Below, one piece after another: positions 1 through 11,102 of a DNA stretch of 64,000 bases. The translations under genes were made by a program, and so were the position numbers. The stretch covers positions 124,253,025 through 124,317,024 of the forward strand of contig NC_134539.1 in NCBI RefSeq assembly GCF_050624435.1, read 5' to 3'. Every line of letters begins with the position of its first letter. Within the stretch, counting starts at the first letter, position 1. The notes under the pieces are model-generated. The model was not told the origin of the DNA and made no database searches. It was given only the letters and a program-made list of their open reading frames with translations. The stretch is from Tenrec ecaudatus. Its lineage: Eukaryota; Chordata; Mammalia; Afrosoricida; Tenrecidae.

Positions 1-300
1 ACTTATCCATATTCTTCCAATTTCTTCCTGATGAGTCCCCATGGTCATCCTGTGCCCTGTGAGAAAACCTATCCTTTAGGAATGCCCCGAAACATCACCT
101 TCTGAGCTGGCCACTCTGCTTTGAATGTAACTGATCCAGCAGATTCCCCTAGGAAGTTTCTGTTTTGATTGGACCTTCATTTTAAGAACTCTTAATGAGA
201 CCGATACAAGTGTATTACTAGGAGAACTTGCCCAGAGCCATCCACAGATCGCAGAGACGTGTTTAGACACTTCTTGTGTAAACCCATGCATGTGTGACCA
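1..300 (-). repeat. Dispersed repeat, possibly decayed mariner-like element (edge copy)
   Basis: This stretch resembles 55045-55095 plus 56421-56720: shared pieces include CAAGTGTATTAC, TTTTGATTGGACCTT and the AGCAGA..CC segment in the same order and spacing. It is cut by the window start. In the other copy the sequence continues into a degraded transposase-like reading frame on the minus strand, so both may belong to one old DNA transposon. No intact frame or terminal repeat is visible here. Confidence 0.4.
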
Positions 301-2512
301 GACAGTTGCCCCTTGAACAGTGTAGGGTTAGGAAGATTCTTCCTCCGACTGGTGCAGTCCAAACTCTGAGTATAACTTTCAAATCCCCCCAAACTTAACT
401 ACTCATGGCTTATTGTTGACCAGAAGCCTCACCATTGACACCAACAGTCCACTAAAACCTACTTTGTAGTTATATGTATGATCTACCTCGACTACATAAA
501 AGTTGCATTTCTGATAGGAGATCAAAAGCTGTTTCACAAAATGCGCAAGGTTTTTGCACCTGCTACATAGCTGCAGGGACGGCTTCCTAAATCTTTTCCT
601 GCTTACCATGGTCCCTATGCTGGGTTCACTTACCTTGAAGTGGCCAACAAGCTCAGCTTCAGATCTCCATCATGTCAAGCAACTCAATTGCTTATTGTCC
701 TGTCACGACTTCTCTCTGCTTCCAGGAAGCCCTCCAGTAGCACTGCTGGTGCTTCGTATGGGCCCCTGGTGTTGGCCAGGGCTTACAGTCTTAACGAAAC
801 ATGATGAACCGTATGCACAAACCACGAGAGGCCCTCTTTCCCGTGGCACACAATTTACTGGGGAGGCGCACCGCTCCAGTGGAGATGTTTCACATCACAC
901 CGTGTGTTTTAAAGTCTACGAATAAGTGACCCAGCCAGTGTACACACGGGCTGTTCAATGCTTATGCAGATCATCAAAAAATATTGCTCTTAAAGTATCT
1001 TGTATGTGTACGTATGCTCTGTGGCAGTGTGCACACCACAAGTAGCAGCTTTTGACACACCCAGTACCAAGATGGTGGCTTCTAGGGAGCACAGTGCACT
1101 CAAAAGAACCAGGGCTATTTAGAGGGGTATGTACAAGATAAACCTGGACATCATCTTATGGCAGAAAGTGACAACGTACTTAAGGAGTGAAGAGAAGCTT
1201 GACGCCAGTTTGAGGATACTCCAGTGGCAAAATTTAAATATTGAGTATCAAAATGAATAATGATCATAATGGTTTATAACTCAATAAACAAAAGAGGAAA
1301 ATCTAAGTCTATATAGATAGAAATAAATAAAGGGATACAGTGACCATTTGGTAAGGTACCAGATATTGACAGTTTTAAAGTACCTCCTCCTCAAGCATTT
1401 ATTAATGACCACTGCGGTAGAGCATCGAAGTAAGCAACATCATAATGAAGCACAGCAAATTATGCACACCACGGAGGATGCAACCGGGAGAACACAGCCT
1501 GGCTTCTGTGACACTCCTGAAAAGATATAACAAATGTAACATCCGAAAACGTCAGCCAAACTCAAATTGAGGGACATTCTATGAAATACTCAGCCTTCGT
1601 CTTTGAAAGTGCCAAGGTTACCAACGTCAAGGAGAAGCTCTTCCAGGCCCATCTAAAAGGACATAAAGACTAAACAGAACATGTGATTCAAAGCTATGTC
1701 ATCTTTCTATAAAACACTGAGACATTTGGCAAAACCTGAATGGGGTCTGAGGACTTTATGGTAATAAGATATTGATTGCTATTATATTGATTTTGACAAT
1801 GATACGGCAGACACATAGGAAAGTATAGTCCACACGCACTGAAGTATTACAGAATGGTAAAACATCAGCTTGACAAGTTACTCGCAAACACTCCTGGGGG
1901 GGGGATGTTTTTAGATAAATTACTAAATCTTTCTGTAAGTTTGATATTGTTTCCAAATGAAGTCTCCAATAAATGAACGATGTAGAAGAATAGCTTCCTC
2001 CTCTGTAAGAAATCATTTTATAAAAATGAAACTCCAAAATGAGTTTTTTAATATATGTGCCACCGAAGCAAGCAACCAAAATGTATTTTTAATAAAATAA
2101 AAGATTGATAAAGCTAAACACATTAAAATTAACACCGAAGAGCAGCGGCAACAACTTACAAATGGACAGAAGACCCTGTACCCTACCCAATGGACAATGG
2201 AGCACTCACCAGATCCCGTGAGAACGACCTCAGGGTGGAAGAGGAGGCAGAGGGGTAGCTTCCGGGGTCATGTGAACATTTATTCCCAAGGGTGGTGGTT
2301 TTGCTTGTTGTGATAAGTATTTATATAACAAAATGTTTTCCATTTCCACATTATTATCATGGTAGTGTTCAAACTTCACTGGAAATCTTGCCCAAAATGC
2401 CTTCAGACCTCTAAGCAGGTTCACAATACTAAAGCTATGAAGAGGGAGGACAGTCATTTCCTCCGCTTTCCACATAGCAAAGTAAAGCCAATGAAAAGTA
2501 ACACACCCATTG
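301..2512. other. Unassigned intergenic sequence downstream of OR4D2-like
   Basis: About 2.2 kb between the left-edge repeat and the 3' end of the OR4D2-like gene. Only short open frames occur on either strand, none with a recognisable motif. AT-rich simple stretches lie near 1210-1340. The 3' UTR and polyadenylation site of the receptor mRNA should fall in the right part, but I cannot fix them. Nothing else is supported. Confidence 0.3.
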
Positions 2513-3448
2513 TCATTCCTTTTTACAAACCAGCCAGCGCTTCCCTAATCTCTTCACTGCTCCCTGCATCTCTTGGTTCCTCAGGGTGTAGATCATGGGG
2601 TTGAGCATGGGGGTCATGACCGTGTGGCTGATGGACACGGCCTTGTCCATGGAAAATGGGGTGAAGGGACGTGCATAGAGGTAAATACTTGGGATGAAGA
2701 TCATAGACACCACAATGATATGGGTGGTGCAGGTGGAGGCTGCCTTCCTCCTTGCCTCCCCTGAGTGGGACCTCAGCATCACCAGGATGATCAAGTAGGA
2801 GATCAGGAGGAGAAAGAACCAGATGGCATCCAGCACCCCACTGTTGGAGATCATGAGGAACTCCAAGACAGACGTGTCCGTGCAGGCGAGTCTCAGTACT
2901 TGAGGGACATCACAGTAGAAGTTATCCAGCACATTGGGACCACAGAACGGAAGTGGGAGCATCAGCACAAGCTGGGAGATGGAATGAACGAAGCCTACAA
3001 TCCAGGCGGTCACCACCAGCCCCACACAGAGCTTAGTGTTCATGATGGTGACATAGTGGAGAGGCCGGGAGATGGCAACGAGGCGGTCATAGGCCATCAC
3101 CGAGAGGAAGAAGACCATAGCACCTCCCAGGAAGTGGAAGAAGAAGAGCTGAGCCATGCAGCCCTGGTAGGAGATGGTCTTGCTCTCAGAAAGGAGGTCG
3201 ACCAGCATCTTGGGGGCAGTGACTGAGGAGAAGCTGAGGTCTAAGATAGCCAGGTTTCGGAGCAGGAAGTACATGGGTGTGTGGAGCCGGGTGTCAGAGG
3301 TCACGGTGACCACGATGAGGAGGTTTCCCACGACAGTTGTGGTGTAGACAAACAGGAACACCAGAAACAGAAAATGCTGGAGCTCCTGAGTCTGGGAGAG
3401 ACCCAGGAAGACAAATTCTGAGACGCACGTGAGGTTCTCTGGATCCAT
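2513..3448 (-). CDS. OR4D2: Olfactory receptor family 4 subfamily D, OR4D2-like
   Basis: An intact single coding exon for a seven-transmembrane odorant receptor, expected in the plasma membrane of olfactory neuron cilia and coupling through G-olf. Counting from the preferred start it has 311 residues. Features in order are an N-glycosylation site NLT at 5-7, GN at 41-42 in TM1, LHTPMY at 55-60, the TM3 end MAYDRLVAI at 118-126 (DRL instead of DRY), C97 and C179 for the conserved disulphide, KAASTCTTH at 235-243 in TM6 and [12 protein letters not shown] at 280-291 in TM7. The frame is open to an upstream ATG at 3466, but that ATG sits directly on a splice acceptor (TTGTTTTCTGTAG ends at 3467). 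The inner ATG at 3448 has A at -3 and G at +4, matches the start of the paralogue and gives the same length. Similarity to human OR4D2, including DRL, is from memory. The paralogue lies 6.7 kb away on the same strand. Ligand unknown. Confidence 0.93.
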   Translation of the reverse strand: MDPENLTCVSEFVFLGLSQTQELQHFLFLVFLFVYTTTVVGNLLIVVTVTSDTRLHTPMYFLLRNLAILDLSFSSVTAPKMLVDLLSESKTISYQGCMAQLFFFHFLGGAMVFFLSVMAYDRLVAISRPLHYVTIMNTKLCVGLVVTAWIVGFVHSISQLVLMLPLPFCGPNVLDNFYCDVPQVLRLACTDTSVLEFLMISNSGVLDAIWFFLLLISYLIILVMLRSHSGEARRKAASTCTTHIIVVSMIFIPSIYLYARPFTPFSMDKAVSISHTVMTPMLNPMIYTLRNQEMQGAVKRLGKRWLVCKKE

Positions 3449-3466
3449 GCTATGTTCCCCATCCAT

Positions 3467-3480
3467 CTACAGAAAACAAG
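3467..3480 (-). promoter_or_regulatory. Predicted 3' splice site before the OR4D2-like coding exon
   Basis: Read on the minus strand, a pyrimidine-rich tract ends in CTGTAG directly before ATGGATGGGG. Most OR genes have a noncoding 5' exon spliced to the coding exon just upstream of the ATG, so this is the expected acceptor. It leaves 18 nt of exon before the preferred start. The paralogue has an acceptor at the corresponding place. Confidence 0.6.
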
Positions 3481-3639
3481 CCACACTCATAGCGGCACGA
3501 AGTCCCTACTTGCCCTTTCAGTGTATAGACCCTGTCCATGTGCGTCCTCATGGACAGATCTCAATGCTAGGGACGAATTAAGGACCCTCCTCTAGGCAGT
3601 TTACAAGCCAGTCACCCAGAATCCTAAGAATCCAGAATC

Positions 3640-3795
3640 CTCCACCAATCCTATGAAGTCCGTGTAAGGTAGTGGGAAGATGCTGGAGTCCAGACAATAG
3701 ATCTGGACTCAGACAGGGTCTTCCACTTCCAGCTAGTTGGCCTTGAGTAAATACGTAATCCCTCGGGGTCTCGGCGTCAACATCCATAAGGTGGA
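3640..3795 (+). repeat. MIR-type SINE
   Basis: The order of segments matches the MIR core: GGAGTCCAGACA, then TCTGGACTCAGACAGGGTC, a CCACTTCCAGCTAGTTGGCC segment, then a diverged TCAACATCCATAAGGTGGA close to the CTCATCTGTAAAATGGGGA of the consensus. It lies 5' of the OR4D2-like gene (genomic right side). It is old and diverged and the ends are approximate. Confidence 0.65.
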
Positions 3796-3799
3796 CATA

Positions 3800-4766
3800 C
3801 CATGGCTTTCTTTATGGAGCGAGGCTAGAAGAGAGTGAAATATACAACGGTTTTTAGCTCATCCCTCTGAAGTCTCCTAATCTAAACACATCTTTTTCTT
3901 CAAATTTCCAATAAATGTTGTACCAAATAATTTTCCAAACAGCAATTGTAATGTTGATGAACTTTGCCTGATTCGATGGTTGTGTTTTTCTCCACACAAT
4001 TCAAACTCTGAAATGGCCGAGGTCTGGATTTACAATTGCACAGTGCACACCCTCGTACTCCATAAGTCCAAGGTGTGGGTTTCTAGGGACGTGACTATTA
4101 TAGGGTGGGCAAGGCCGTGTAAATGAGCCTCTGGACAACACTGGACACCGAGCCTTCCAGTTGGCCTCTCCAACATAGGGGTCTCCTTACTGGATGAAGT
4201 CAGGGTGCGTGTGGTAGGTTTGTTAAGGCGAGAGGGAAGAGGATTCAGTCGATTAAGAAAGGGATGATGGAGGTTGGATTCTGGGAGTTTCTCTGAAAGG
4301 GCTAGCCACTTTAGGCAATGTTCCGAGGGAAGAAGAGAAAGGGAGATCATGAAAGGAAGTGGATGGAGGTGATTTATAGGAAGGCAGAAAGAGGCATAGA
4401 GCAAGTGAAGGCGTGGGGGACGAAAAGTGGGAGGAGAGGACGGAACTACGGATGGCAGAGGAGATGGAGGGAGAGACATACTCATGACTGGGCAAGGGGA
4501 CAAATTGCCTCCCACCCCCTGCCCTGCCTTAAACTCTTCGCCTTTCTCATCTGGGCCATTCACTTGGTTATTGAATAGATACCCTTCCGCTCTAGCAGTC
4601 TGCTTCCATTTGCTTCCTCTCCAGTCGGTTCCATCCTGTTGCCTAGGAGACTTTTCTAAATTCAGACCCAAGCAGGTGTCTTCCCTGCTTAGCGTCTTCT
4701 AGTGCCTGATGTTTAAGGCTCCTTTGGAGCCAAATCAAATACTTTGTGGATACAAACAGGGTAGAG
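3800..4766. other. Unassigned sequence with a long purine-rich stretch
   Basis: Roughly 4250-4500 is strongly purine-rich on the plus strand (GGAAG, GAGGA and GGGAGA runs), which opens long frames on both strands without any recognisable protein domain. I see no gene here. Confidence 0.3.
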
Positions 4767-5594
4767 CAGGGATCCTCAAACTTTTTAAACAGGGGAGCAA
4801 TTCACTGTCCCTCAGACCCGTTGGAGGGCCGGACTATAGTTAAAAAAAACAAAAACTATGAGCAAATTCCTATGCACACTGCACATACCTTTTTTAAAAC
4901 TCATTTTATTGGGTGCTCATACAATTCTTATCACAATCCATACATCCATCCATTGTGTCAAGAACATATGTACATTTGTTGCCATCATCATTCTCAAAAC
5001 ACATGCCTTCTACTTGACCCCTTAATATCTGCTGCTCATTTTCCCCCTCCCTCCCCACTCCCCCTACCTCATGAACCCTTCATCATTCATAAATTATTAT
5101 TTTGTCATATATTATACTGTCGGACATCTCCCCCCACCTTCTTCTCTGCTATCCCTCCCCCAGGGAAGAGGCTATATGTAGATTCTTATAATCAGGTCCC
5201 CCTTTCTACCCCACATTCTCTCCACCCTCCAGGCATCGCCACTCTCACCACTGGTCCCGGAGGAGTCATCTGTCCTGGGTTTCCTGGGTTTCCAGTTGCT
5301 CTCTGTACCTATGTACATCCTCTGGTCTGGCCAGATTTGTAAGGTAGAATTGGGATCATGATGGTGGGGGGCGGGGATCATTTAAGGACTAGAGGAAAGT
5401 TATGTTTCATCGTTGCTACCCTGCACTCTGCCTGGTTCATCTCCTCCCTACAAGCCATCAGTAAGGGGTGTCCGGTAGGCTATCATTTATCTTATTTTGA
5501 AGTAAAAACAAAATGGGGCAAAAACACCCGGCGGCCTGGATAAATGTCCTGGGCGGGCCACATGTGGCCCGCGGGCTGTAGTTTGGGGACTCTG
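4767..5594 (+). mobile_element. Nonautonomous hAT-type DNA transposon, split by a retroelement
   Basis: The left end CAGGGATCCTCAAACTTTTT and the right end TAGTTTGGGGACTCTG are imperfect inverted repeats of the CAGGGGTCCTCAAACT type. Inside are a GGGCCGGACTATAGTT motif and a GCGGGCCACATGTGGCCCGC motif. The 8 bases flanking each end, GGGTAGAG and GGGCAGTC, agree at 5 of 8 positions, as expected for a decayed hAT 8-bp duplication. The element is interrupted at about 4893-5480 by a minus-strand copy of the unnamed retroelement family. No transposase is present. Confidence 0.65.
4893..5480 (-). mobile_element. Unnamed afrotherian retroelement family, copy 1
   Basis: On the minus strand it ends in the family 3' sequence CCAATAAAATGAG... 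with an A-rich tail (plus: TTTTTTAAAACTCATTTTATT at the left edge) and includes the G-rich purine tract. It is 5'-truncated and lies inside the hAT element at 4767-5594, so it is younger than that element. The boundaries are approximate because its duplication is unclear. Confidence 0.75.
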
Positions 5595-6499
5595 GGGCAG
5601 TCTCCCTCAGCGTGTTCTCTGAGGCAACACAATGTAGTCTCCCTCCCTTTTTAAGCAATATGCCCGCCACCCAATACTTTAGGAGAAGAACCGAGGGTCC
5701 TAACTTGGATTTAGCAATTGCTCAAAAACACGTTTGCTAATTTAATGTATGAAGTAGATAATTATGTTACCTTTGCGCAGTGGAGAATTCTGGAAGGAGT
5801 TTGCTTCTCCTTTGCCTCCAAATCCTAAGGCAAGTTCTGTGTCTATGGTATAAAGCTGCCTGTTACATGCCCCGTGAAGCAGCTGCTTTCAACACCACAT
5901 TCCCCCGGCTAGGACTCCCTGACGTTCTCCTCACAGTCAGCCGACTACCAGCAAGTCTAGTCCATCTTGTATTTCTCCCAAGCTCCAGCAGATGTTGCGC
6001 GGTCCTTCTGACAGGGGGCCGCTCTGCAGATGAGGAGGCCCCGGGTCTCTCACCTTCCTGTAGCCCCGATGAGAAAGACTTCAAGTCTTGTGTCTTTTGG
6101 GAGCTCCTTTCTCCTCAGCTCGGCAGCCTTCCAGCCCCTGCCCAAACCTCAGTGCCCTCTCCTGGGTGGGACCCTGGAGAAAGGGACTCTCCACAGGGAG
6201 AGGCTATTGGACTGGGCTCAAGAAGCAGAGCTGGGCTGATTCCCACTGGGAGCCAGGAGGAATGGGAGTTGTTTAAAAAGTTTCTAAATGTCTCAAAAGC
6301 ATATCTTCTGAGAGGTTGGCGTTGGGAGCCCAAAGCACCAAGGACACTGCAGGGTTTGGAGATCTGGGGGCTGTGGGATTAGCAATCATCCGAGTATCTA
6401 TCAGATTTGGGGTGTAGAAAAGTGAGCGCTTCCAGACTGGTATGCATCGGTTGAAATATCTCAATTAGTGTTTCATCAATTCCTGGAGTCGTGTTTCTC
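5595..6499. other. Unassigned sequence between OR4D2-like and OR4D1-like
   Basis: A plus-strand frame of 200 codons (5780-6382) is the longest non-receptor, non-viral open frame here. It has no recognisable domain and its composition is not protein-like. From memory, human carries an MSX2 pseudogene between OR4D1 and OR4D2; I could not recognise a homeobox here. Confidence 0.3.
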
Positions 6500-6690
6500 A
6501 TGCGGGTTAAACACTGCACTGCTAATGTCGCAGTTCACACTCATCAGCCACTCTGCCCAAGTCGATACAGAGTCACAGTTTTGAAAATTTTTTTTTATCA
6601 TTTTGGAAACCCTATGGTGCAGTTCTGCTTTATACTTTAGGGTCAATTCTGAGTCCAAATCAACCCAACAATGGTGAGCTTTGTTAGTCA
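6500..6690 (+). repeat. AfroSINE, diverged
   Basis: Segments GGTTAAACACTGCACTGCTAA, then AAACCCTATGGTGCAGTTCT, then GGGTCAATTCTGAGTCCAAATC follow the order of the tRNA-derived AfroSINE head and tail. A T-rich stretch interrupts it in the middle. Confidence 0.6.
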
Positions 6691-6829
6691 TCAATGGCTC
6701 TCAGGGCAGCTTGGACTTCTTCATGAGTACTGTTGGTTCTTCATCATGTAATATCTCCTGGAGCCGTTGAATGTCAGCTAATTCTTTGTTTATTTGTTTT
6801 GACTTAAGGAAAATTATATGTTCCGTGTG

Positions 6830-7145
6830 ATTGGTTTCCGGGTGCTGGCTTTAAGGACAGACTTTCTATCTCGACTGGCTCTGGAGAAAGGTCCTTGTCT
6901 CTTTGAATTTCTGCTCCTGGATGATTTCCATGTGACCTGGCATCTCTCCTGTCATTCTCTGCTTACTCACTGTGTCCTCTCTTCTATATCGTAGACGGGA
7001 TCGATTTAAGACTGACCCTATCCCAGTCTCATTAACTGTCTTGTTAGCATAGCATAGAAAACCCAGTCCCCGGTGGGATAATAAGCACAGGTTTCAGGGT
7101 TGGCTTCCTACACATATTGGGGGATATAATTCAATCCATAAAATA
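6830..7145 (+). repeat. Old interspersed repeat ending in ATTCAATCCATAA
   Basis: The stretch runs from GGGTGCTGGCTTTAAGG through CCTTGTCTCTTTGAATTTCTGC to GGGGGATATAATTCAATCCA. I recognise the arrangement from other mammals but cannot name its class. A relative starting CTGCCGTAACAAACTACCAC lies at 38325-39000. Confidence 0.4.
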
Positions 7146-10133
7146 ATCCTACAGAAACACTATTATTACCAGCCAGGCTAGGTGACTGTAGAGAGAAGTA
7201 CTTGAAAACATTGTAATAGAAACAAAAAAAGAGCTCTCTGAATGTCCCATATTCGGATTTGGGCACATAGATTGCGGGTCATGGATGCGGTGGAAGAGCC
7301 ATACAGAGAGGCTTGGAAAGGCATCCCCAGTCAGCTGTACTCCGACAATGGAAGGAAGTGGCAGGGCAGCACGTGTGACCGACCCCACCGCCATGCCGTT
7401 CACGAGCCAGCTACTGCTGTCTCCACGACAAAAGCCCCTCCGGCTGTGTCCTGCCCTGGCCACCATGTTCTCAGAAACAGCCTCCCTGGGGTAGGGATGT
7501 CAGTGAAGTGTGTTGGGTACACAGGGGTTCTGGATATCCGTTTCATCTTCTAACACATCCTGCGTCCTTCAGTATTTTCCCCATAGAATCCTTCACAGCT
7601 GCAACACGAGGCTTGATTTCCCCCCCCTCCCCTTTGGTGTTTTTCAGAATTTCCTTATCTAAGTCATGGTATTGTCAGTATAGAAAAATAAAATTCTCTT
7701 TTTGTTTTCATAAGGACTTTCACATCGGCATTCTGCACTGGAGTGGGGGAGGAGACTAAGAGCTGGCCTTCCTCTGAGGTCAGGACATGTTCTCTCCAGT
7801 TGACCTTGGCCTTCGCTGAGTTCATTTAACTTCTATCTAGTCCCCGCCTGCCTGCTCTAAGCAGCGGATTTTATGACCTGGGTATATGAAAAACTTTGCT
7901 CATTGACAAGAATTTTTACTCAGGCCAATCTTATCTTTCTCTGCTGCTAGGGGGCTTCTATCTATGAGGCCAACCCTGTTAACTGAAATTCCCACTCCAT
8001 TCTCTCTGGACTGAAAAACCCTGCCATTCACCTCTCTGTTCTCACACATGATCCGGTTTGGCGAGGGAGTCACGGAAGTCTTCGGAAATGCTTCTCGGAG
8101 CAAGCCTGGTGTTAGGTTCATTCCGGCTTGAAGCAACCCGTGCACAACAGAACAAAATGTTCCCTGGTCTTGTGCCAAATTCATAATAAGGTCAGTTATA
8201 CTTGAGCCCGTAGTTCCTCAGCCACGTTGTCAATCGATCACCTTCAAGGTTTTCCTTCACTTTGTGTGTGTGTTTCTTATTATGTTCTGGAGAGCCGTAT
8301 AGGAGAGCCTCTCCTCTTCTTCCTCGCCGAGTAAATGACTCTGAAGATATGATGCCTGAAGCTTTGGCAGCCCTGTTGTCATCATGAGGAGAAGGACCAT
8401 GACTCTCAGGACAGCCGTGCCAGAAGCTAGAAGTATTGAGTTCCTGAAGGAACCAGCCCTGGAATTATCCTCTTGTATTATTTTTAAGGAAGACAATAAT
8501 CTCTGCATTACTGTGATTAGTTATTTTGCTATTTGCAGCCAAACACATTTTTATTAATACATATATCAAAGATGATACATAATCATTGTTTTCTAAAGAG
8601 TCATACCCGCGACGTGGAAGGAGTCGGGTGGGGAACATCACCTGTAAGAGGGATATAGTCATATGAGAGCAAACACAAAAGAGATGATCAGGGTAGTGGA
8701 ATCAGGAAACTGGGTCACGTGTTAAGCAATTGGAGGAATAGAGAAGACCTAATTGGAGGATGTGAAAACTATCATCAGTTTTTTAAGAAGTTTAATATGG
8801 CAGAGGGTAAAAAAAGCAGATTAAGTAAGACACTATGTCCATTCTCCATGCCCTTAACTCTAAAAACACATTGTGAATAGGGAGAAATAGGTAAAAATGG
8901 ATACCGGGAAGTAGAAGAAAGGAAGTGAAAGTTCCCAGTTGTCATGGTGGCTTAGAGAGAAACCAGAACTTCCGACTTGGAATATGGACGTGGAACGGGT
9001 TGCTGGGAGGTATGGTGGATAGGAAAGTGGAACAAAAAGTTTCTGGAATAGCTTCCTACCCCTGGCCGATGCAACACACTGCCCGAAGCTTTTATAAAGC
9101 AATGCGCACTCCAAGACGCTCAGGACGTAAACATCCAGAAATAGATGTGAGCTAAAGAGCAAGTCTGAGCTTGACAGGAGAAGAGTGCGACGTGGGGAAG
9201 GTAGAGCTGTCTCTCTGGGTCCAGCAAAGTTCAGAGGAAGACTTGAAGAGCCATCAGGCACAGCCGCTCCTCTCAAGGGTCCCACACTCCCGGGTGGGAC
9301 GTCAAAGAAAGAAAAAGGCAAAAACACACACGAGACTTGAGACTGAACTCAGTCTGAAGCACTAACAGACACGGCCCTGAGATCTTGAACCTCAGTTCTC
9401 CAAGCAAGCTATGCCGTTAGCCTTAGCATCCAAAGGATGTGAAGACCGTGTGCAGAAGACTGTATCATGTGACGAAGGCGCAAGGAGCATTTAGCCGACA
9501 ACATGCAAGTCCAAAGGGCACGCTCCACTGAGAGAAATGCCCGGACGATGCGTGAAGTGGTTTCTCATCCCAAGCATCACGGTGGGGAATGACATGAGAA
9601 GCAGGGTAAGGATGACTGTCCGGGAACTGAGATTCAACAGTGACCATTTATCCACCCCAGCACAGGGATGGTCTTAACTCTCCCCTTGCAGGTGTGGAAG
9701 CCCCTAAGTTTCCAGTCCCGTCCACACCTCCTTTCTAAAGTTGGAGGCAAAGGAGCCCGTTTCTACCATGCACCTGCTGTCCACCGTGGAGCAAGTCACT
9801 TCTTTCTGAGTCGCTAGATTGAAATAATAACGCATCCGTCGTCAGTTTTGTGATTTTATTTTTGGGGTGGAAAGGTTGTTGGGAGGGAAGGGGGTAAGAA
9901 AGGGAAAAAACAGTTCTAGAATATCAAGATCTTCGCTTTGGATCAATATTGTGCATGGCCCGATGAGTCACGAGATAAAAGTGTGAACGTGCCTGACACA
10001 GAAGTAAGGTTCTCAATACATAGTCATTTTATGTGCATGCTCATTTTCTCTATGGACTTACCTCCTTTTTTTTTCCAGATGGAAAAACAAAAGTTCAGAG
10101 AGACGTGTCACTCAAATTCCGTCTATTTAAAGT
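7146..10133. other. Unassigned intergenic stretch downstream of OR4D1-like
   Basis: About 3 kb with no supported gene. It should contain the 3' UTR of the OR4D1-like mRNA near its right end. Short open frames occur on both strands without motifs, and I see no clear repeat family apart from T-rich and TG-rich runs. Confidence 0.3.
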
Positions 10134-11069
10134 TCACTCCCTTTTACAAATCACCACGTGTCGGCCTAATCTCTTCAGGGCTGTCTGCATCTCCTGGTTC
10201 CTCAGGGTGTAGATCATGGGGTTGAGCATGGGGGTCATGACCGTGCGGCTGATGGACACGGCTTTGTCCATGGGGAAGGGAGTGAAAGGCCGAGCATAGA
10301 TGTAGATACAGGGAATAAAAATCATGGACACCACAGTGATGTGGGTGGTGCAGGTGGACGCTGCCTTCCTCCTTGCTTGCCCCGAGTGCGCCCTCAGCAT
10401 CACCAGGATGATGGTATAAGAAATCAGAAGGAGAATGGACCAAATGAGGACCAGCATCCCACTGCTGGAAATCATAAGCAACTCCAGGAGCGGTGTGTCA
10501 GTGCAGGCTAGTCCCAGGACTTGTGGGATGTCACAATAGAAGTTATCCAGCACGTTGGGGCCACAGAATGGGAGTGGGAGCAAAAGAGCCAGTTGGACAA
10601 TGGAATGAAGGAAACCTCCCACCCAAGCAGCCACCACCAGCCCCACGCAGAGCTGAGTGTTCATGATGGCGACATAGTGAAGGGGGCGGGAGATGGCTAT
10701 GTATCGGTCGTAGGCCATCACTGAGAGGAAGAAGACAGTCCCACCTCCCAAGAGGTGGAAGAAAAAGATCTGAGCCATGCAGCCCTGGTAGGAGATGGTT
10801 TTGGGTTCACGAAAGAAGTCAACCAGCATCTTTGGGGAGGTGACGGTGGAGTAGCAGAGGTCTATGACAGCCAGGTTTCGGAGCAGAAAATACATGGGTG
10901 TGTGGAGTCGGGAGTCAAAAGTCACTGTGACCATGATGAGGAGGTTTCCCACGACAGTGGTGACGTAGACAAACAGAAACACCAGAAACAGGAATTTCTG
11001 GAGCTCCTGTGTTTGGGAGAACCCTAGAAGGACAAACTTGGACACTCGGGTGAGGTTCTTTGGTTCCAT
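10134..11069 (-). CDS. OR4D1: Olfactory receptor family 4 subfamily D, OR4D1-like
   Basis: An intact single coding exon for a class II odorant receptor, a seven-transmembrane G-protein-coupled receptor of olfactory neuron cilia. It has 311 residues. Motifs are NLT glycosylation at 5-7, GN at 41-42, LHTPMY at 55-60, MAYDRYIAI at 118-126 with the full DRY, C97 and C179, KAASTCTTH at 235-243 and [12 protein letters not shown] at 280-291. The open frame extends 12 codons further, to 11105, but a splice acceptor (GGTTTCTCTCTAG) lies inside that extension, so the extra codons are probably intronic. The start MEPKNLT matches the human OR4D1 start as I remember it. The OR4D2-like paralogue lies 6.7 kb to the left in the same orientation; most residues are identical, so the pair is an old tandem duplication. 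No disruption is visible. Ligand unknown. Confidence 0.93.
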   Translation of the reverse strand: MEPKNLTRVSKFVLLGFSQTQELQKFLFLVFLFVYVTTVVGNLLIMVTVTFDSRLHTPMYFLLRNLAVIDLCYSTVTSPKMLVDFFREPKTISYQGCMAQIFFFHLLGGGTVFFLSVMAYDRYIAISRPLHYVAIMNTQLCVGLVVAAWVGGFLHSIVQLALLLPLPFCGPNVLDNFYCDIPQVLGLACTDTPLLELLMISSSGMLVLIWSILLLISYTIILVMLRAHSGQARRKAASTCTTHITVVSMIFIPCIYIYARPFTPFPMDKAVSISRTVMTPMLNPMIYTLRNQEMQTALKRLGRHVVICKRE

Positions 11070-11086
11070 GGGCTTCGCCCATATGT

Positions 11087-11102
11087 CTAGAGAGAAACCA
11101 TG
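11087..11102 (-). promoter_or_regulatory. Predicted 3' splice site before the OR4D1-like coding exon
   Basis: On the minus strand TGGTTTCTCTCTAG is followed by 17 nt and then the preferred ATG. This is the normal place for the acceptor that joins a noncoding OR 5' exon to the coding exon. It makes the upstream in-frame ATG at 11105 unlikely to be used. Confidence 0.6.

Noticed and set aside
2573-3226. Plus-strand frames of 63 and 153 codons opposite OR4D2
   Set aside because: Antisense shadow of the receptor gene.
4030-4671. A 213-codon minus-strand frame rich in Ser, Pro and Leu
   Set aside because: It arises from a purine-rich tract on the plus strand. No domain.
5780-6382. A 200-codon open frame on the plus strand
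   Set aside because: No domain, no homologue recognised, and no splice or promoter context; GC-rich sequence tends to give such frames by chance.
10521-11027. Plus-strand frames opposite OR4D1
   Set aside because: Antisense shadow of the receptor gene.
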